Assembly: GCA_948474755.1 (NCBI GenBank)
Contig: CAOLHI010001662.1
Location: 124,001 to 188,000, forward strand
DNA length: 64,000 bases
DNA from: Ctenosaura bakeri
Taxonomy: Eukaryota; Chordata; Lepidosauria; Squamata; Iguanidae
Direction of reading: 5' to 3'
This document shows, in pieces, positions 33,203 to 45,148 of the stretch (positions are counted from its first letter, which is position 1; every line of letters starts with the position of its first letter). Position numbers and translations under genes: made by a program. Under the pieces are notes generated by a model. That model was not told the origin of the DNA. It made no database searches and was given only the letters and a program-made list of their open reading frames with translations.

Positions 33203-33345
33203 TCAAAGGGGTAGCCATGTTAGTTTGTCTTGTAGCAAAAAACAACAAAGAGCTGTTGTGTTCCTTTAAGATTAATGGATATCGTGTACCATAAACTTTC
33301 ACAGAGTGTAATCACTTTCATCAGATGCGTGGAGTGTCATGTTAG
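33203..33345 (+). repeat. Dispersed repeat D
   Basis: 'gtagccatgttagtttgtcttgtagcaaaa', 'tcctttaagattaatggat' and 'ataaactttcacagagtgtaatcactttcatcagatgc' belong to a repeat I remember as very common in reptiles, often ending '..cttcatcagatgcatg'. Other copies lie at about 238-320, 13013-13083, 43748-43815 and 48377-50076. Confidence 0.7.
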
Positions 33346-33383
33346 AGGTTTATGCATATAAAATACATGATATATGTGACTAG

Positions 33384-33793
33384 GGCCCTTTCCGCATGGA
33401 CATGATGTCCTGGCATGGGGACATGAGAGGAGCAGGATCATGAGACCCTTCCACAAGACATCATCGTAGTTCTGTCCTTCTTGTGTCACCAGCCAGCGTG
33501 ATTGTGCAGCAAATCATTGACAGATTTTCTCTGTCAATGACCCCTGATCACATGACACTCCTGCACTTACCTGCCCTGAAGAAGGCCTAGAAGCATGATG
33601 GAGGAACTTCCTGCCCAGCACAGCATGGGAAAGATCCTTGCTGTGCTGTGAAAGGAAGAGGCATGTCCCTCACACTCACTTCAACAGGAGCCACTCTAGT
33701 GAGGAAGGGAGGGTTCTTGTCATGCTTCCTTCCTGGCATAGGCACTGATGGGATCGTGATCATAAGATGATGAGATAAGGTATGGAAAGGGCC
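33384..33793 (+). mobile_element. MITE family B copy 2
   Basis: The ends GGCCCTTTCCGCATGG and GGTATGGAAAGGGCC are inverted, and the flanks tag/tgg are a poor 3-bp match. It has the same inner hairpin as copy 1 ('ccagcacagcatg' ... 'tgctgtgctgtg') in the same orientation. About 410 bp. Confidence 0.8.
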
Positions 33794-34890
33794 TGGCAGT
33801 GGGTATTGACTGTGGGGTCTAAGCAAATATGTGCATCCATCTTCATTCTGACTTTACAACCAATAGCCCACCTTGAGTGGTATTCCAGAGCTTCTTCTTT
33901 CATTGGATAGCACACTTCCAATGAGGAAGACGTTTGGATCAGGGGTTCAATAGAAGAGCTTAAGGCTAGGGCAGGGCTTTGGCTCCGGCTCCGAACACTT
34001 TAAAGCCATTTAAAGAATCCCAAGAACTGTAAAGCATACCAGCACTTTGAAGGGCCCTCCGAGTTCACTGTAACTACTACCTCTGACAGTTCTGCTACTG
34101 AATCCCATTCTTTCTTTATCTGTTGTTACTCCAGGATGAAGACAAATGATGTCAGGCATAAAGCAACTATTCTCAAATCATCACAAAATGTTTGGAGGTG
34201 CTTCTCTGTACTTCCCCGCCGCCCCCGCCACACTTTCCTTCATTTTGACGGGCGGCGCAACCATCTGTTTTGCTTGTCTCAATTCCTATTTGTTTAAGAT
34301 GTGTGCTGCCAGAAATGTGAAAAGACTGTGTACAATGACAAGTGATGGAGCAATTTTCGCACTGGACTTATGGGAACCATGTGCTGCCCATCTGTGAAAG
34401 TCTCATTTTATGTAAATTTAGAAAATATATTTTTGCCTTCATGTCCTGGGGTAGTTTTGAACCTAGAAAAGCAGGTGGAAAAAACTTACTACCTTGTCTT
34501 TATCAGACTGTGATTTGATTCTGAAACAGAGCCATGAAAAATTCTTACTAAAGCTATAAATCATCATATGCACTTGTCTTTTGGCATTGCCAACCATTGG
34601 CTTTCAGGGTATCAAATATGTGATTTATTTGGTACAGTTAGGAGATGGCAAATCTTTTGTTTATGGGGAGGAACTGATGTAATCCAGTGCTCTTTTAGCA
34701 GATTTACAGACCAACCCAAGCACTATGTAGGTTCTCCTGAGTCCAATGGAAGTTACTCATGGGTAAATGTTCAAGTTGTAGTCTTTATATCTTCAATAAT
34801 CAAAGCAAAATCTGTTGGCAGTGCAAATAACTCTTGAATACACCCAATAGGTGTCAAAAGGCAGCGCATCTCCTTCTACTTCTGCTTTAG
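33794..34890. other. No gene seen; small GC/CpG island-like patch
   Basis: 34213-34262 contains 'cccgccgcccccgcc' and 'gacgggcggcgc', eight or so CpGs in 50 bp within otherwise CpG-poor DNA. An 83-codon plus frame (34146-34397) crosses it but has no recognised motif. Confidence 0.4.
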
Positions 34891-35520
34891 AATCATAGAG
34901 TTGGAAGAGACCACAGTGGCCATCCAGTCCAACCCTTTGCAATGCAGGAACACACATCAAAGCACTCCCAACAGATGGCCATCCAGCCTCTGCTTAAAAA
35001 CCTCCAAAGAAGGAGACTCCACCACACTCCAAGGCAGCATGTTCCACTGTCAAACAGTTCTGACCATCAGGAAGTTCTTCCTGAGGTTTAAGTAGAATCT
35101 CTTTTCCTGCAGTTTGAATCCATTGCTCCTTGTCCTAGTCTCTGGACCAGTGGAAAACAAGACCACCCCCTCCTTGACATAACATCCCTTCAAATATTTA
35201 AACATGGCTATCATACCCCTCTTAACCTTCTCTTCTGCAGACTAAACACACCCAACTCCCTAAGCCACTCCTCAAACGTTATGGCTTCCAGACCCTTCAC
35301 CATTTTGGTTGCCCTCCTTTGGACATGTTCCAGCTTGTCAATATCCTTCTTGAAATAAGGTGCCCAGAACTGGATACAGTATTCCAGATGAGGTCTAACC
35401 AAAGGAGAACAGAGTAGTACTATTACCTCCCTTGATCTAGACACCATACTCCTATTGATAAAACCAAGAATCACATTGGGTTTCTTGGCTGCCGCATCAC
35501 ATTGCTGACTCATGTTTGTG
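34891..35520 (-). mobile_element. CR1 LINE 3' end with intact RT C-terminal frame
   Basis: The 3' end 'aatcatagagttggaagagacc' is at left. The minus frame 35211-35513 (100 codons) encodes the region just after the RT catalytic core: [15 protein letters not shown], then [14 protein letters not shown] and LREL, as in CR1 proteins and the copy at 54146-55135. The element is 5'-truncated at about 35520, within that frame. Nearly as well preserved as the 53921 copy. Confidence 0.92.
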
Positions 35521-35648
35521 CTTTTTCTTCTGTTTCTGCTTCTTAATATTATAAGGTTGGTGAAAAGTCAGATGCCTTTCACTACGAACATATATACCAT
35601 AAGACTGTGTTCTATATAGCACAGAAAACAACTCAAAAAACTTGTCAG

Positions 35649-35847
35649 GGCCTTTCCACACTACCCTGTTATAGTGCTATTATTTCACTTTCAACATCCT
35701 GTGGAATTCAGGGTTTGTGTTTACTGAGGCCAAAGAGCTCTTTGGCTGAGAATTCTAAATGCCCCTCTTTAAACTGCAAATCCCAGGATGCCACAAGGTG
35801 TTGAAAGTGGAATAATAGCACTATAACAGTGTTATATGGAAATGGCC
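35649..35847. mobile_element. Palindromic MITE, family A copy 7, full length
   Basis: 199 bp from GGCCTTTCCACACTACC to 'atatggaaatggcc', with both arms and the loop. The flanks (cag, gtt) do not match. Confidence 0.88.
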
Positions 35848-37250
35848 GTTATCCAGAGTTTTGGTATTCAAGGCCTAAAATGTGCTGATGATACCCAACT
35901 CTGTTTCTTCTTTGCATCTGACTCTAAAGATGCAATTCAAGTTCTTGATAAACATTTGATGCTGATTACTATAGTGGATGAGAGTGAACAAACTCAAGCA
36001 TAATCTAGACATATAGAGGTGTTCCTAGTCAGTCAAGATGTAGAACAAGAATTCAGATGATCTTGTGTGGGATTATCTATTATGGTTGTAGTTTGGGTGT
36101 ACTCCTGGATACAGTTCTAAATCTGGGTGCCCAAGTCTTTGGGAGTAACCAAGAGTGCAATTGCACAGCTAAGATTCATGTACCAACTGCTTCTATCTTT
36201 GGAGATGTAAGATATATCATGGTGACATATACCTTGGTTACATCCTATGTGGATTTTGTAACAAGTTCTGTGGTGATCCTCCCTTTGAAATGTATTTGGA
36301 AACTTTAATTGTTGCAAAATTATGCAGACAGATTATTGACTGGGGCTAGTTAAATGAAGCACATGACTTCCTTGTAGAAGTTTCAGAGGATACAACTTTG
36401 TTTTGACATGGCACCAGGTTGTTTGAAAGACTCGGGCCCTTTCTGCAACTTACCTTTTCTCAGCACTGGGGTGTGGCGATCATGCGAGCAACCTCTTGTG
36501 AGACGCCCCACTGCTTTGGCTCCACAGGGGATGCCTGCCAGCCAGAAGGCAACATGAGGGCTCCGCCTCTTCCTTCTGCAGCGCAGCCAGGCATTTTCCC
36601 AGCCTGCACTGGGGAGGAAGCACGAGTGCTGTGGCTCCGGAGGCTCTGCACACACAGTAAATGCATGTGGGGCCCTGGAGCAATGCGTGATCGTGCACCA
36701 TTTTTGGCTACAAGCTGAAAATGAAATAATGCATGATCAGTGCCTGCTGGCCCCAGCAGTGTTGCACAATTGCGAGGACATCATCTGAAACACTCCTTGC
36801 AATCGTGCGATGCTCCAGAGGGCCTTTCACATAGCAAATGCCATGCAAAAAGGGCCTGAGTTTCCCCATAGGTGTTTGCCTTGATTTTAAAATCTTCAGG
36901 ACACATTCTTCCCTATAACGTGGTGTCCTCAGAAGTATATTTGGAGGGAATGTTGGAGAAGACCTTTGCAACTGCTGCTCCCAGGTGCTGTAATGCCTTG
37001 AAATGGGAGGCCAAGCAAATTCTTTCCTGGTTGTCCCTCCATTAACTTGCAAAGATGTGTTGCTTCTGACAGATTCTTGGCTTTTCATCTATTTGCTGAA
37101 GTAAGCTTTAATTGCTGTGTGCTTTTTGTTGTATTTATTAATTTCATTTCTTTTTCCCAACCCTGCGAATCAAGGCAGCTGAAAAACTTCAGACAAGTAC
37201 AGATAATCCTCCACATCACTGTAACATACAAAAGTTAGAGTGAAATCACA
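35848..37250 (+). mobile_element. L2-type LINE, RT to 3' end, interrupted by MITE family B
   Basis: Near 35878 the frame CADDTQLCFF is the L2 form of the RT active site (HQYADDTQLYFS in the family). Downstream the sequence follows the L2 ORF2 C-terminal region; after the MITE, 'tttgcaactgctgctcccaggtgctgtaatgccttg' is typical of the L2 3' part. Many frame breaks. The MITE family A copy at 35649 joins directly to its left end. Confidence 0.7.
36435..36856 (-). mobile_element. MITE family B copy 3, inserted in L2
   Basis: The ends GGCCCTTTCTGCA and TGCAAAAAGGGCC are inverted. The interior 'cttccttctgcagcgcagcc' ... 'cagcctgcactgggg' is the family hairpin in the reverse orientation to copies 1 and 2. 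CpG content is higher than around it, which suggests a younger insertion. About 422 bp. Confidence 0.8.
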
Positions 37251-38132
37251 AACAGAATTAAAAGTCACTTTAAATTGTGCCCACTAAAAAGAGCCATATT
37301 TGTTGATTTAACTATTTGCTTTTATATTTTAATCATAACCTTGTATTTTACCTTAGATTTTCATGTTGTTAGCCATCATGATATTTATTTGTAGAGGGAT
37401 AAATTAAAATCAATATAACTATGACAGGTCTAAGTATAGGAGGAAGTTATTGTTAAACTATGCTATTATGACCTTGTCTTAAATGACTGTGGATGCTAAA
37501 AGCAATGTTATACATTGCTATTTTCTTTTTAACTGAGCATTTAAATTAAAACTTCGCTGACATATTGGCCACCTGCAAACTCCTCTCATTTGAATAAACA
37601 ACATATGGGGTGTGACCAAAATGAACATAGCTGTAACATTTGGAGCATTTCCTTTATGGAATTTGATTAAAAGATGCTCTGGGACAGAATGTCTGCTGGA
37701 TTTGAAAGCAAAACTGTGTTGAAGAAATTTACTGCACAGAAACACAAAGGGGACTTCAAAAGTCCAGACCTAAGTAGTGAGCTTGGCATTGGCAAACAGC
37801 AGCATGTATGGTAAAGGATGGAGCAGGACAGTAGAGGTCATGACCACATGTTTATATGTAAATATACCAAGGGAAATAGAGATGATGTAGTACCCATTGC
37901 CATCAATGCTTATTTATAAAGTGAAAAGTGAAAATTTTTCAGCCTTCTATATGTGGGTGAATTAGAACCCTCAGTTGCCCTAGCCAGCATAAGCCACAGT
38001 GAGGACTGTTGGTGACTGCAGTTTAACAGCATCTGGAGAGCCAAGCAGTTCCTACCCCTAAAGCATGGGTCACAGGAAGCAAAGAGGTTGACACTGAAAT
38101 CCTAACATGGGGAGGTAAGTAGAATCTCACTG
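37251..38132. other. No gene seen; MITE-like fragment at about 37955-38045
   Basis: 'gttgccctagccagcataagcc' and 'actgcagtttaacagcatctggagagcc' fit the common 'ctccagatgttggactacaa' MITE type. The rest is featureless. Confidence 0.4.
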
Positions 38133-38233
38133 GGCCATTTCTGTTGGCCCCTCCCGAAACTGCAAATCCCAGGATTCCATAGGATGTTGAAAGTGGAATC
38201 ATAGCGCTATAACACTCTAGTGCGGAAATGGCC
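38133..38233. mobile_element. Palindromic MITE, family A copy 8, internally deleted
   Basis: Starts GGCCATTTCTG, then jumps to 'ttggcccctcccgaaactgcaaatccc' and keeps the complete right arm to 'tagtgcggaaatggcc'. Both termini are present, so the deletion is internal (101 bp remain). Confidence 0.85.
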
Positions 38234-38411
38234 TGAGACTTGTTGGGATCAGACTTATGACAGGAGTATCATGTCTGTTTAAAAGGAACAGACATAACAG
38301 ACAGCTAGTGAAAGTAGTGTTGCATGGAAATAATGTATACACAGAAATCTATGAATCTGAGCATGAAAAGCTTGCTGAAAGGATAGAAGGCAAGAGTAAC
38401 AAAATGAAATA

Positions 38412-38867
38412 CAGTTGGCTCTCCACATTTGCAGGTTTCACATTCACAGATTTGATTATTTGCAAGTTCCTCCAATCCCTATCCCCCCCTCAAGTGCCTC
38501 TTTTCCTGGGGAACCTTCCCTCTCAGCAGTTCCAATCAGGTTGTACAGCCCTTTAAAAATCCGACCCTGATCCTCCTCCTCCTCCACCAGCCACTGCCTG
38601 ACTGGCTAAAGATAGCTTGCACCCGGTGAACCTTCCCCTGATGCCCTCCCCACCCAAGGAAGGAGATTGGCAAAAGAGATGAAGTATAGGACCACCATAC
38701 TGACCTGCCCCCCTTTCTCTGACCTGATTTGGACCCTGGGTGCCTGTTCCCTCCACCATGCCTTGGTCCCCTTCCCACAGACACACACACATATTTGATA
38801 TCTGTAGTTTTTCCACTTTTGCAGGGTTCCTGAGCCCTTAACACTAGTGAATGTAAAGGACCAACTG
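38412..38867. mobile_element. Tigger/pogo-like nonautonomous element
   Basis: The left end CAGTTGGCTCTCCACATTTG and right end 'tgtaaaggaccaactg' are inverted, framed by TA (38410-38411, 38868-38869). Inside the left end is 'gcaggtttcacattcacagatttgatta', matching the right end of the 25366 element in reverse. 456 bp, noncoding. Confidence 0.75.
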
Positions 38868-38952
38868 TAGTTATGGTGATATACTACAGATAGCCCAATT
38901 AATTGGAAGATGTGGGTGATATTCTCCTGAAACAGATGATATAACTTTCAAA

Positions 38953-39154
38953 GGCCATTTCCACATTAGACTGTATTAGTGCTATTATTCCATTTTCAAC
39001 ATCCTATGGAATCCTGAGGTTTGTAGGTTAGGGAGGGACATTTAGGATTCTCAGCCAGAGAGCTCTTTGACCTCAGTAAACTACAAACCCCAGAATTCCA
39101 CAGGATGTAGAAAGTGGAATAATAGCACTACAACATGGTAGTGCGGAAATGTTC
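38953..39154. mobile_element. Palindromic MITE, family A copy 9, full length, with TSD
   Basis: 202 bp from GGCCATTTCCACATTAGAC to 'gtagtgcggaaatgttc' (last GGCC mutated to GTTC). The flanks aaa (38950-38952) and aaa (39155-39157) fit a 3-bp duplication. Confidence 0.88.
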
Positions 39155-39797
39155 AAAGAGGCAAGCCATAGTAGTAATGGCAGAATTCAGCTACCTCGAC
39201 ATCTTTAAATGGAAGTCTCATATAGAATGGAAAGACTAACATATTTTTGATTATCTTGCTGATAGCATCGTCATTGAGAAAATGGACAAAAGGAACAGGA
39301 AAGGAACTTGATGAACTAGAAGTACTGGGAATTTGGTGGTGAGGAGAAATGACAGTGTCATCTTGCAATTGATGATAGCAACAGATATGAAAATTGATTG
39401 TAGTCGGCTATGTATTTCCAAACTTTAAGAGAATTACTTTCAAAGAGGACAGTTAAAGTTGGATAGGATCCCATAATAAGGAATTCTGGAAGTAAAAAGA
39501 GCTCAAGAGTATGAGATGAGTAAAACTGAAATATTAAAGACAGAATTGTTAACTATTTAAATGAAAAAAAATCAACTGTGGCACATCTAAAGAGACCTCT
39601 GATAAGCTGATATTTAAAAGGGCTTCAAGAAAAAAGGCTGTTGAAAAAGTACTTAAGAAAAAAACTTTTGAAAATGAATCTCTTCATATTATTTTGCATG
39701 ATATAATGATACCACTGATAATATATTAAAAATGGTGATATTCCAGATTATTTGTATATGAAATGTATGTTGGAAGGAGTCTGCATGTAAGCATTGT
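39155..39797. other. No gene or clear repeat recognised
   Basis: AT-rich, CpG-poor, with short frames only. Confidence 0.4.
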
Positions 39798-39905
39798 GTG
39801 TGTGCATGTGTCTTCAGGTTGCCCACTGATTTACAGTGACACCATGAATCTCATAGGATTTGCTTAGGCAAGGAATACAGAGGTGGTTTTGCCAGTTCCT
39901 TCTGC
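39798..39905 (-). mobile_element. SINE 3' part of a second type
   Basis: 'gtgtgtgcatgtgtcttcaggttgcccactgatttacagtgacaccatg' and 'ataggatttgcttaggcaaggaatacagaggtggttttgccagttcc' correspond to a reptile SINE whose head is usually 5S-rRNA-like. Here the head is missing. Confidence 0.6.
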
Positions 39906-39924
39906 TATGGCCTAAATTCATTTG

Positions 39925-40080
39925 CATTATCATCATCATCATCCATCCTTTCTTCCCAAAATTGGGACTCAAAGAGGCTCACAATTTGAAAAACCATACA
40001 ATTAAAAACATACAAAAAGTGAATATTAACAGGGAATTGAACTATTTACAGTCTTACATCAATAACATCTCAGTAAAGAA
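39925..40080 (-). mobile_element. L2-type LINE 3' end fragment
   Basis: The (ATC)n run then 'cctttcttcccaaaattgggactcaaagaggctcacaa' is the complement of the L2 3' end 'ttgtgagcctctttgagtccc'. Confidence 0.6.
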
Positions 40081-41502
40081 TAAATCACCCTTTTTCTACA
40101 ACAAGAAAAGAAAAGGCTGGATGGGAAGACATAAAAGATGACCAACCCAGACTTGCAAGGTCCATGTGCCCAACCCCTGGGCCACACTTTGTCCAGATAG
40201 CCCCCAATTTATGGATGTCCATGCCTGTTACACGGAGCCTTCTATACGTTGCTAGACCCAAAATGTGCACACTCATTGAATCAATGGGAAATTGGTTAGC
40301 CAGCATTTGTATAAGTTCCATTGATTCATTGACTTTATTATTCTGGGGACCAATAACTGAATTTACACCAAATTTTGTTTGTTTTTTTCTTTAACTTATA
40401 AATAACACTTTCTCACTGACAATAGCTCTCTAACATGTCTAAATATGCATGCACACAAATTCAAAATAAACACAAGATTCTTACATAAAATGCATATTAT
40501 TAATGAAACATCTTTTGAAACAGAAAGGATCAGGTATACTTACAGCTCTGTAAAATGTTCTTCAGATCCCAAAGTGGTCTGAGATAACTCCAAACATCAT
40601 TACTGGGCTAAGAAAAAGGGGAATGGCTTGCCTCAATACAAATCAGAAGAGTATTCTGTGACTGGCCTCTGGTGGTCAAAATACATACTGCAGCCCTCAT
40701 GCTCCATTTCCCCCTTAGAACATACTTAACACTGTTAAACAAAATTACTACTCAATTTGTCATGTTATAGATAAGACTTTTTTTAAAAAAAAAACTCATT
40801 GCAAAAGAAATTGCAAGATACAGTTTCTTTTAATATAAAAAACAAGTTTGTGTTATAAATTGAAGGAATCTTGAATTGACTAGATTAATTAAAATCATAT
40901 CTGCTAGATCCTAACAGCTCATCTAAACAATACATACATTACAAAAGGCCATTCTGATAGACTTCGACTCTACATTGGTTGATCTGACATCATTTCTACT
41001 TTCTCTCTGCCCCCTGCAAAAAAGCCCAATACTAGCAATGGACTTAGTGATTATAAAACCCCACCCTACTGCCAACTCTCTAAATGACTGGACTGTGTGT
41101 GATATATCAGCTGGCATAAGTGATATGATTAGCATACATATTAGCAATGGTAGTAAAGTGCTGTGTCAACGTTGCCCAACATCTCCATAAAAGAAAAAAC
41201 TGCTAATGTGTCTCAGGCACTAAAAAGTGAATCTTGAAACGTCACTTAACACAACAACAGAAAGGAAAAGTCTTCAAAGGCTGCAGTCTTAGGTGCGCTT
41301 AAGTTCCATGATTTATTTTAATGGAGTCAGAGCCTACAGGGTTGAAACACTGTGGCGTTTTGATGATGATGTCATCTTGCCACCCCACTCAGCCTTCCTT
41401 GTTCCCTTGTTCAGAGCTCACTAGAAAGTTCAGTTTTCTGTGAAAATTCTGAGCACTGGGGAAAGAGGGATGGAGTGGGTCTGAGAATCTTTTAATCCTA
41501 AC
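40081..41502. other. No gene or clear repeat recognised
   Basis: AT-rich DNA. 41281-41330 may carry the small dispersed motif also seen near 12605 ('gtcttaggtgcgcttaagttccatg'). Confidence 0.4.
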
Positions 41503-41735
41503 CTACTCATCAGTCGTGTAGGGACGGGGGGGGCAGTATGCCCCAGGCATGATCATGTCCACCACCCTGGCCATTTCTGTATTCCAGAAATCAGCCAAGA
41601 CTTCAACAGGACTGCCTGTCAAAGCAGCAGAAAATTCCCCAAGAGCCATCAGGAATCCATCTGGATCCATAAGCCTCCTGGGGTGGACCATCTTAATGGA
41701 GGTTCTGAGTCCCAGTAAGTCTAAACCCCACCAGA
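41503..41735 (-). mobile_element. L2-type LINE fragment, endonuclease-RT linker
   Basis: The 62-codon minus frame reads MDPDGFLMALGEF, then VEVLADFWNTEMARVVD, which resembles the L2 ORF2 region between endonuclease and RT. Only this piece is visible; it abuts a CR1-like element of opposite orientation. Confidence 0.5.
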
Positions 41736-43435
41736 TGATAAAATGTTAACTGATCGCAAAGAAAAGCTGGAACTGCTCAGTTGTTATTTCACTTCATTTT
41801 TCCCCACAAAAGAGAATTGTGTACATTCATGGATCAGTAGAGACCTTGGCAAGAGATCTAGATCATAACTGAAAATTTTCAAAGAAATAGCCATGAATCA
41901 ACTAGCTACCCTAAAAGTTCAGATCTGCCAGGCCATATGAACTGCATATCAGAATACTAAAGGAATTTGCTGATGTATTCTGTGAACCATTTGCCATCAT
42001 TTTTGAGGAACCTTGGAGAACAGATGACCACCACATGACTAAAGAAGAGCAAATATTGGCCTTCTCTTCAAAAAGGGGAAAAAAGAAGATCCAAGGAACT
42101 ACAGATCACTCAGCCTGACCTCAATACCAGGAAAAATATTTCAATGGATTATAACAGAATTTGATTGCAAGAATCTTGGTTATAATGCAGTGATTAGTAG
42201 GAGCCAGCATAAGTTTATCAAAAATAAATCCTGCCAAACTAATCTTCTTTTTTAAAAAAATCAGGTCACTAGTTTGTAGATGGTGGGAAAGCTGCAGATG
42301 TTGTTTATCTGGATGTCAGCAAAGCATTTGATAAAGTTCCCTATGACATTTTGATTAGAAAACTGATTGAATGTGGAATAAATGAGATGGATCTATAACT
42401 ACTTGGAAAACCATCAACAAAATGTCATCATCAGTGGCTGTGCTTCAAACTGGAAGGAAGTGTCAAATGGAGTGCCATAGTATTCTGTCTTGGGACAGTC
42501 ACTCCTCAATATTTTTTATCAACGTCTTGCATGATGAGTTAGAAGGTATCCTTGTCAAGTTTGCAGATGGCACAAAACTTGCAGGGAGAGGGGTAGCTAG
42601 CACTTTGGAAGATAGGAACAGAATTCAGAAGGACCTTGATAAACTAGAAAATTGAGCTGAAATTGAATGATATTCAGCAGAAACAAATGCAAAAGTCTAC
42701 ATTTAGGCTACAAAAACCAAATGGAGATTTATAGGATGGAGGATATTTGGCTTAGCAGCAGTGTAGGCGAAAAGGACCTTGGGATTATTGTTGAACATGA
42801 ACTGAATATGACTCAGCAGTGTATGGCTGCAGCAAATAAGGCAAATGCTAATTTAGCCTGCATTAATAGAAACATAGTTTCGAAGTCAAGGGAAGTAATA
42901 GTCCCACTATATTCTGAGTTAGTTAGGCCTAAACTGTAGTACTGTGTTCAGTTCTGGATGCTTCATTTTAAGAAGGATGTAGACAAGCTGGAGTGATTCA
43001 AAGAAGGAAAATAAGGATGACAAGAGATATGGAGAAGAAAACATATAAGGAAAGGTTGAGGGAGCTGGGCATGCGAAGAGAAGATTGCGGGATGACAAGA
43101 ATACAGTCTTTAAATATCTATAGGTCTGTCACAGAGAGTAGAGGGCAGGCTTTGTTCTCTGCTGTAGGACTAGATCTAAGGGTTCTAAGTTACAGGAATG
43201 TTGATTTTCATTGAATATTATAAGGAACTTCTTAATGATAAGAGCAGTTCAACAAAGGAACCAATTACCTAGAAAGATAGTGGAATCTCTCTCTCTGGAT
43301 GTCTTTTTTAAAAAAGGCTAGACAGCTGTTTGCTGCAGATGGTCTGAACGGATTCCTGCAAGGAGCAAAGAGTTGGACTCAATGTATAGAACTCCTCCCA
43401 ACTCAATTATCCTATGTTTCTATAATTTTATCATT
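41736..43435 (+). mobile_element. Older CR1-group LINE, RT to 3' end
   Basis: In succession: a pre-RT piece (KLELLSCYFTSFF), then YLDVSKAFDKVPYDIL near 42310, FADGTKLAG near 42560 (the second Asp of FADD is changed to Gly), and a 90-codon frame (42667-42939) with KDLGIIVEHELNMTQQC and SREVIVPLYSELVRPKL. The 3' end 'tcaattatcctatgtttctat' resembles CR1 octamer ends. It is much more diverged from the 53921 copy than the other CR1 pieces, so it is an older or different subfamily. Confidence 0.85.
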
Positions 43436-44218
43436 ATTTTTTCTCTTTTTACACATCAAAACAAATTTTAGTAATATTATCAATGTAAGCTAGATACTCA
43501 TCTTTTTTTAAAAAAAATCAAAGGACATTTCCCTTGGCATATATAGTGTGCCTGGTACCTACGGAAGAACATGTTGTTTTCTGTCACTTTCACACATGTT
43601 CACTCATGAATCCAATCTATGGTATTTTTTAAAAAATTAAATGCTGTGCCAAAAGTTTTATACGTATTTGTATTCCAAATGGCTAAATGTAATGCCTTCC
43701 ATTACAGAAACCTTCAGTGGGAACATCATACTGGCCTGTTGATGCAAAACCAAAACATAGTCTTGTGGCACCATAAAGACTAATGCCCAAGATCCTCCTT
43801 CAGGGAGATGGAGCATAACTTTATATGCAAGAAGTTATGTGGGAGCTGTACAAAAATGCCTGATCAGTGAATTGGGAATAAATGCAAATTGCACATGGAT
43901 GTATGTGTGTGATGCGCATCTATGTGCAGTACTCATCAAACCACAAATAAATGTGCAATGGCACTGCATGCAAAATTCCACTTCCATACCCAAAACGTGA
44001 ATACCTGCATTGTGCTGCAGTGTAAAAGTTCAGTCCATAGGCATAAACCATTTTATACCTTTGTATGTAAGCGTTCATAGACTGCAGCTCACTTCACTGA
44101 GTTGCAATTATCTATTCCTGCCCCCCCCCCAAAGCCATGAACTATACCTACACTCTGAGAGAGATTCAAAAATAAGCATTTCAAGTATTTTGTCTTAGAT
44201 TATCCATTTCAAAACATA
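43436..44218. other. No gene seen; fragment of repeat D at about 43748-43815
   Basis: 'acatagtcttgtggcaccataaagactaatgcc' fits the middle of repeat D. The remainder shows nothing. Confidence 0.4.
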
Positions 44219-44708
44219 CAGTCCCCTTCCACATTTGTGAGTTTGACCTTTGTGAATTTGATTATTCAAGAGGTGCCCGCTTGCCTACCCCCCACCCCAT
44301 TCTCCTCCTTCCATTCCTTGGCCTTTTGGTCAGGTGCACTTGCCTTGCTTCTCTGCACCCCAAGAAAAAGCAAGAGAATAGGAGAGGGAAAGGTTCACGT
44401 GCATGCAAGCAAGCCTCTCTCCCTCCATTCTCCTGCCTCTTGCCCACGTAGGCAGGAAGAAGGCAGGGTGCACGAGCAACAGGCAGGCAAACAGAGCTGG
44501 GGGGAAATATTTTCCCCTCTACTGGCTTACCTCTTACCCACAGGGGCAGAAAAAAGACAAGGCATATGGGTGACAGGCTGAATGGAGTGGAGGAGCCCTG
44601 GAGGGAATGGGAAGGGAAGTACTTAGGTGGCGGGGGAGTTATTCACAATTTTTTGACTTTCATGAGGGGTTTGCACTGCAAAACCTCACAAAAGCTGAGG
44701 GGCTACTG
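44219..44708. mobile_element. Tigger/pogo-like nonautonomous element
   Basis: The left end CAGTCCCCTTCCACATTTG and right end 'gctgaggggctactg' are inverted, framed by TA (44217-44218, 44709-44710). The inner 'gacctttgtgaatttgattattc' matches the 38412 element. It contains short purine/pyrimidine hairpins and a 114-codon plus frame with no motif. 490 bp. Confidence 0.75.
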
Positions 44709-45148
44709 TATTTATCTCAACTATTTTTGGATCCACAGAATCTGTCCAAGGCAATGCTAGATGCAGTCTGACTGATGAGGAGGGCAATAAGTTGGAAAAA
44801 TTATGGATCAGGAGCTGATCAGTTCATTTTAGCTCCAACTATGCAAACCTCCCATTCCTCAAGCACCCCAACCATAGGCCCATTTAATTCTGTATAACAC
44901 CATCCACTTTGTTAACAGAAGCAGATTCTTTTGTGGTATATGTAGTCTATGAAACTTGTCTCAATCTTCTCAAATGGTGTCCCTTGGCAGGGATAAGGTA
45001 TATAATTAAACTACCCATAAAGTTGGCCAGAACGTTGTTAAGTGCCTTAAACTGGCATAACCCCAGTTTACGCTAGCATGAGCATTATTAAAGTTGCTGC
45101 ACAAGAACATATGCAGAAGTTCATTGTACAAAAACGTGTACAACATCA
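44709..45148. other. No gene or clear repeat recognised
   Basis: CpG-poor single-copy-looking DNA. Confidence 0.35.

Noticed and set aside
36708..37088. 126-codon minus frame
   Set aside because: Crosses the join between MITE B and the 3' part of a plus-strand L2. Chance frame.
892..39154. Family A MITEs as hAT elements
   Set aside because: The 8 bp flanking the full-length copies do not match, while 3-bp flanks match in three copies.
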